Below are positions 20,785-23,300 of a stretch of DNA of 23,300 nucleotides, in pieces (the first letter of the stretch is position 1; each line of letters starts with the position of its first letter). The stretch covers positions 181,204 through 204,503 of the forward strand of contig JH153463.1 of NCBI GenBank assembly GCA_000226015.1, read 5' to 3'. The notes under the pieces were generated by a model. It did not search any database, was not told where the DNA came from, and saw nothing but the letters and a program-made list of their open reading frames with translations. This DNA is from Mnemiopsis leidyi. Lineage: Eukaryota > Ctenophora > Tentaculata > Lobata > Bolinopsidae. The position numbers were made by a program, and so were the translations under genes.

Positions 20785-20849
20785 TTGACGAGATTATATC
20801 CGTCTAACGTTCTAACTTTAGCTGCGTGAGTCGGGTATCACCGCGACAA
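20785..20849. mobile_element. 65-bp mini-element, same family, opposite orientation
   Basis: It begins TTGACGAGATTATATCCG and ends CGGGTATCACCGCGACAA. It is bracketed by CAACAAATG at 20776-20784 and 20850-20858. It is the same family as the unit at 20423 but inserted independently, because the flanking duplications differ. Confidence 0.75.
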
Positions 20850-20925
20850 CAACAAATGCTGGGGTCCCCAGGTAAATAGGGGTATAACTATTAGTTGACG
20901 AGATGATATCCATTTAACGTTGTTA

Positions 20926-20975
20926 TTGTCGCGGTGATACCCGACTCACACGTTAGACGGATATAATCTCGTCAA
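20926..20975. mobile_element. 50-bp mini-element, same family, inserted into another repeat
   Basis: It begins TTGTCGCGGTGATACCCG and ends GGATATAATCTCGTCAA. It is bracketed by CGTTGTTA at 20918-20925 and 20976-20983 (8 bp, or up to 10 depending on how the shared CAA is assigned). It interrupts an older copy of TTGACGAGATGATATCC...GAAACGTTAG that starts at 20895. Confidence 0.7.
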
Positions 20976-21019
20976 CGTTGTTACGAAACGTTAGCAGTTA
21001 GATTTAGACTCCTGGCTCC

Positions 21020-21560
21020 AGGAGAGCAGCAAGCTGCGAGTCGGGTAATTGCTAAGCCAACATAGCCCTGTGGCTCGCGCTGCGCGCGCCCTATCGGGAC
21101 GCACATATGCATAGTGTGTGAGCTTTTGCGTCGCGCGTCCGTCCCAATTTAGCGCACTGGCTTCGGTGCGCGCGCCGGAGGCTGTTGCTCTAAGCCAACA
21201 TAGCTGAGTCGAGCGCTAGGTGGCTCGCATGTGTGAGATTTTGTATTTTGTTGCATTGTAGGTTGATAACCTACTGTCGCGACCATCACGCGCTCTCATG
21301 CATTTAATTTCTGGCCTGGGCTGGCGAAGAAATTTTAAACGCGCATCGCCCGTTAATCATTTTGCGTCGCGCGTTTGTCCTAATTTCGCGCTATGAAGCT
21401 TGCACAGGGATATACGTGTTTAGCAACGGAGGCTGCGGCAGCGGGGCTAAGCAAGGTCTAACAGTACGCATGCAGCTAAACTGTAAACCTCCGGTGGCGC
21501 GCGCGCGACGCGCACAAAATTGACGAGATAATATTCGCTATCTAGTCTATCGTTCTAAAA
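21020..21560. repeat. GC- and CpG-rich repeat block
   Basis: The block is much richer in GC and CG dinucleotides than the rest of the window. It holds direct repeats: CTAAGCCAACATAGC (21052, 21192), TTTTGCGTCGCGCGT (about 21124 and 21359), and CGCGCGCGACGCGC near 21490. No ORF of note. Confidence 0.8.
21257..21356. repeat. GC-rich repeat unit, inverted relative to the copy at 21812
   Basis: It begins TGTAGGTTGATAACCTACTG, continues through CATCACGCGCT and TTTCTGGCCTGG, and ends GCGCATCGCCCGTTAA. Nearly the full length is the reverse complement of 21812-21901. The end carries the small palindrome GTAGGTTNNNAACCTAC. Confidence 0.85.
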
Positions 21561-21693
21561 GCTGAAAGTTTAATAAGTAAAGAACAGTACTCACACAGTA
21601 TAGTATGAAACTATGAATATCAAAAGTAAAAACACATATTATGTTTCTGGTTCTAAATTGTTAATAGGCAAATGGCACACTTGACGAGATTCA

Positions 21694-21769
21694 ACGGGCG
21701 ATGCGCGTCTAGAAATGCCAGAAATGCCTGGGAGCGCGTGATGGCCGCGACAGTAGGTTATCAACCTAA
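21694..21769. repeat. Third, diverged copy of the GC-rich unit
   Basis: AACGGGCGATGCGCGTCTAG at the start and GCGCGTGATGGCCGCGACAG before GTAGGTTATCAACCTA at the end match the unit at 21812 in the same orientation, with the middle shortened. It directly follows a TTGACGAGATT end motif at 21682. Confidence 0.85.
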
Positions 21770-21811
21770 AAGACGAAATGATATCCGTTTAACTTTTTAA
21801 TGAAACGTTAG

Positions 21812-21901
21812 TTAACGGGCGATGCGCGTCTAGAATTTCTTCGCCAGGCCAGAAATGCGCGATAGCGCGTGATGGCCGCGACAGTAGGTTATCAACCTAC
21901 A
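21812..21901. mobile_element. 90-bp GC-rich mini-element with 9-bp target-site duplication
   Basis: It begins TTAACGGGCGATGCGCGTCT and ends GTAGGTTATCAACCTACA. It is bracketed by AAACGTTAG at 21803-21811 and 21902-21910. It lies inside an older repeat (GACGAAATGATATCCGTTTA...GAAACGTTAG...GAGAGCAGCAAGCTGCGAG) that is homologous to 20895-21040. Confidence 0.7.
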
Positions 21902-22225
21902 AAACGTTAGGAGAGCAGCAAGCTGCGAGCCGCGCGCGAGCCGGTTAACACCTCGACAAATGGTACGCTAATTATACTTAATCATCACACACTGTACAGA
22001 ATACATTAAATATCAAATATAGTAACCGCGAAAATTGAGTGTGTTTTGAGTCATGATGATGATTTAGGATTTGTTGCGTTGTTCGTGTCGTTCGCACTGA
22101 ATGACAGTGAAAATTTCGCGATAGACTCCTGCAGGCGTTTCGGTATGCTGAGTCACTGTTTAATTTAGTTGAGCATGTTGCGTTAGGGTAATGGTCTGAT
22201 CCACAACCTGTAGTCAATGATCGGT

Positions 22226-22257
22226 TTGACGAGATTATATCTGTATCACCGCGACAA
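22226..22257. repeat. 32-bp unit made only of the two mini-element ends
   Basis: TTGACGAGATTATATC followed at once by TGTATCACCGCGACAA: the two terminal repeats of the 50-65 bp family with almost no interior. No target-site duplication is visible. Confidence 0.75.
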
Positions 22258-22323
22258 GACTGTAGGCCAGTCTTCATCGTTGCCTGAGCTCTGAGATTTT
22301 GTAAGTTCGCTTTTTGCCGAATT

Positions 22324-22750
22324 TTAAAATACGTTTAATGAGTAGACACTGCAGGGTATAGTAATTGCCGTGTTTTGTTTTGTTATCGATAGCATTGGCT
22401 CCATGTAGAAAACATTTGACCTAAACGTAGAGCTGTTGTAAGTTGACAGCCAATCAGCACAATCATAGTATGCTTGGCATGTTTTAAACCTTGAGTAGAA
22501 GATTAAGAGCATTTTTGACGATAATCCTATGTACAGTCAAGACATTGTGGCTTTCAAATGCTCGGTTTTGAATGTATGGGCAGATAGATTTCCGTCTTTA
22601 TACTTGTAATTGACGTATCCACACATAATTGTTCTCATAGCTTGTGTTTGCTTTGTAAATAAGGATTCTGTGTGATTAATATGCTCAGCCCAAGTTAGCT
22701 TTAGAGATGTTCTGTGATCTCGTAGAACATTTAGAACCTTTGTAAGGGTT
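22324..22750 (-). pseudogene. Fragment of a non-LTR retrotransposon reverse transcriptase, minus strand
   Basis: On the minus strand, LNVLRDHRTSLKLTWAEHIN (from about 22740) matches the LGV..D..LTW..HI motif near the end of LINE reverse transcriptases. The downstream LLIFYSRFKTCQAYYDCADW and LSTYNSSTFRSNVF (22512-22324) match the following segment (LYYS.....L.YG...W.STY). At least one stop (TGA after ATMS) separates the two parts, so it is decayed. The catalytic YADD region is not in this fragment. Confidence 0.65.
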
Positions 22751-22846
22751 GCTTTTTCTAAGCTCCTCTTCGTATTATCTGGTATTTGTATTTGTATTTG
22801 TTATATCTGTATCCAGGCTTTTTTAATTGTAACGGAAAAAAAGTAC

Positions 22847-23300
22847 ATGGACATAGTGCAAGACTTTGGGCTCAGTTGGATCATTACTGATCAGGTTACT
22901 CGGCGCAGGGTAGTGATTGATTCTGTTCAGGAAAGCTTACTGGATCAGATTTTCTGCACTGATGATTCCTTGATTAATGATTATGAGATAGGACCACCCT
23001 TAGGTAAAAGCGATCACATGTCAATTTTATTTGAGGTTAAAGTTGGTAATAATATGTCAAGTGATACTATTGATGTTTTAAAGAAGAGAAACTGGTCAAA
23101 AATTACAGGTTCAAACTTATTGAAATCGTCATCTAGCATTGACTGGTCTTATTCAAATGAATATTGTTTGATGAATGTAGAAGATATGTGGCAAGAATTA
23201 ACCAGTAAGTTGCTCTTAATTACTGAGGAGTCCCCTTTTGTTGACCCTCTCCCAACAGTATGAACAAGAGCAAAATGCCGTGGCTTAATTCTTCTGTTAA
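22847..23300 (+). pseudogene. LINE endonuclease (C-terminal part), plus strand, cut by the window end
   Basis: The frame reads DIVQDFGLSWIITDQVTRRR, then ESLLDQIFCTDDSLINDYEI and GPPLGKSDHMSILFEVK. The SLLD.IF and G.PLGKSDH motifs are the last parts of the apurinic-type endonuclease of CR1/jockey-like LINEs (catalytic SDH). The frame stops at 23263, but KSKMPWLNSSV, the usual K...PW that links endonuclease and reverse transcriptase, follows in another frame from about 23250. It is therefore frameshifted or has an assembly indel, and the N-terminal half of the endonuclease is missing. Confidence 0.7.

Noticed and set aside
20423..20849. A single 427-bp transposon with about 60-bp terminal inverted repeats.
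   Set aside because: Each arm has its own, different 9-bp flanking duplication, so they are two separate small insertions in opposite orientation.

Overview
The window is eukaryotic and almost certainly from an invertebrate animal. It is AT-rich, coding sequence is broken by GT-AG introns, and it holds a galectin, LDL-receptor class A (LDLa) modules, an FHA-bearing kinesin and decayed non-LTR retrotransposons. I cannot name the species; nothing here separates a non-bilaterian (cnidarian, ctenophore, placozoan, sponge) from another marine invertebrate.

The backbone is one plus-strand gene covering positions 1 to 19733. I rebuilt 18 exons whose reading phases all agree; the 5' part of the gene lies outside the window. 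The visible 882 codons encode the last part of a kinesin motor and a neck that look like kinesin-1 (conventional heavy chain). These are followed by an FHA domain, a short coiled coil and a post-FHA segment that look like kinesin-3 (KIF1/KIF13/KIF14 type). This hybrid architecture is the most interesting protein in the window.

Two very large introns of the kinesin carry other genes on the opposite strand. Intron 8 (3050-10910) holds a five-exon galectin-like gene (171 aa, hydrophobic N-terminus, altered sugar-binding residues), a decayed LINE reverse transcriptase, several minisatellites and a doubtful small membrane ORF. Intron 14 (13060-18557) holds two tandem paralogues of a secreted, polyasparagine, Cys-rich protein. 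Each paralogue has two phase-compatible LDLa terminal exons, which implies alternative 3' ends, and a shared inverted repeat between them. A 98-codon ORF of unknown function follows.

Three kinesin introns end in local tandem duplications at or beside the 3' splice site. In one of them a 33-bp repeat carries a candidate acceptor in every unit and stays open in the coding frame.

Downstream of the kinesin (19734-23300) there are no convincing host genes. About 20410-22260 is a cluster of tiny mobile repeats: 50-90 bp units, four of them bracketed by 8-10 bp direct repeats that look like target-site duplications. A GC- and CpG-rich patch overlaps this cluster. The window ends in two divergent LINE fragments, one with reverse transcriptase on the minus strand and one with endonuclease on the plus strand.
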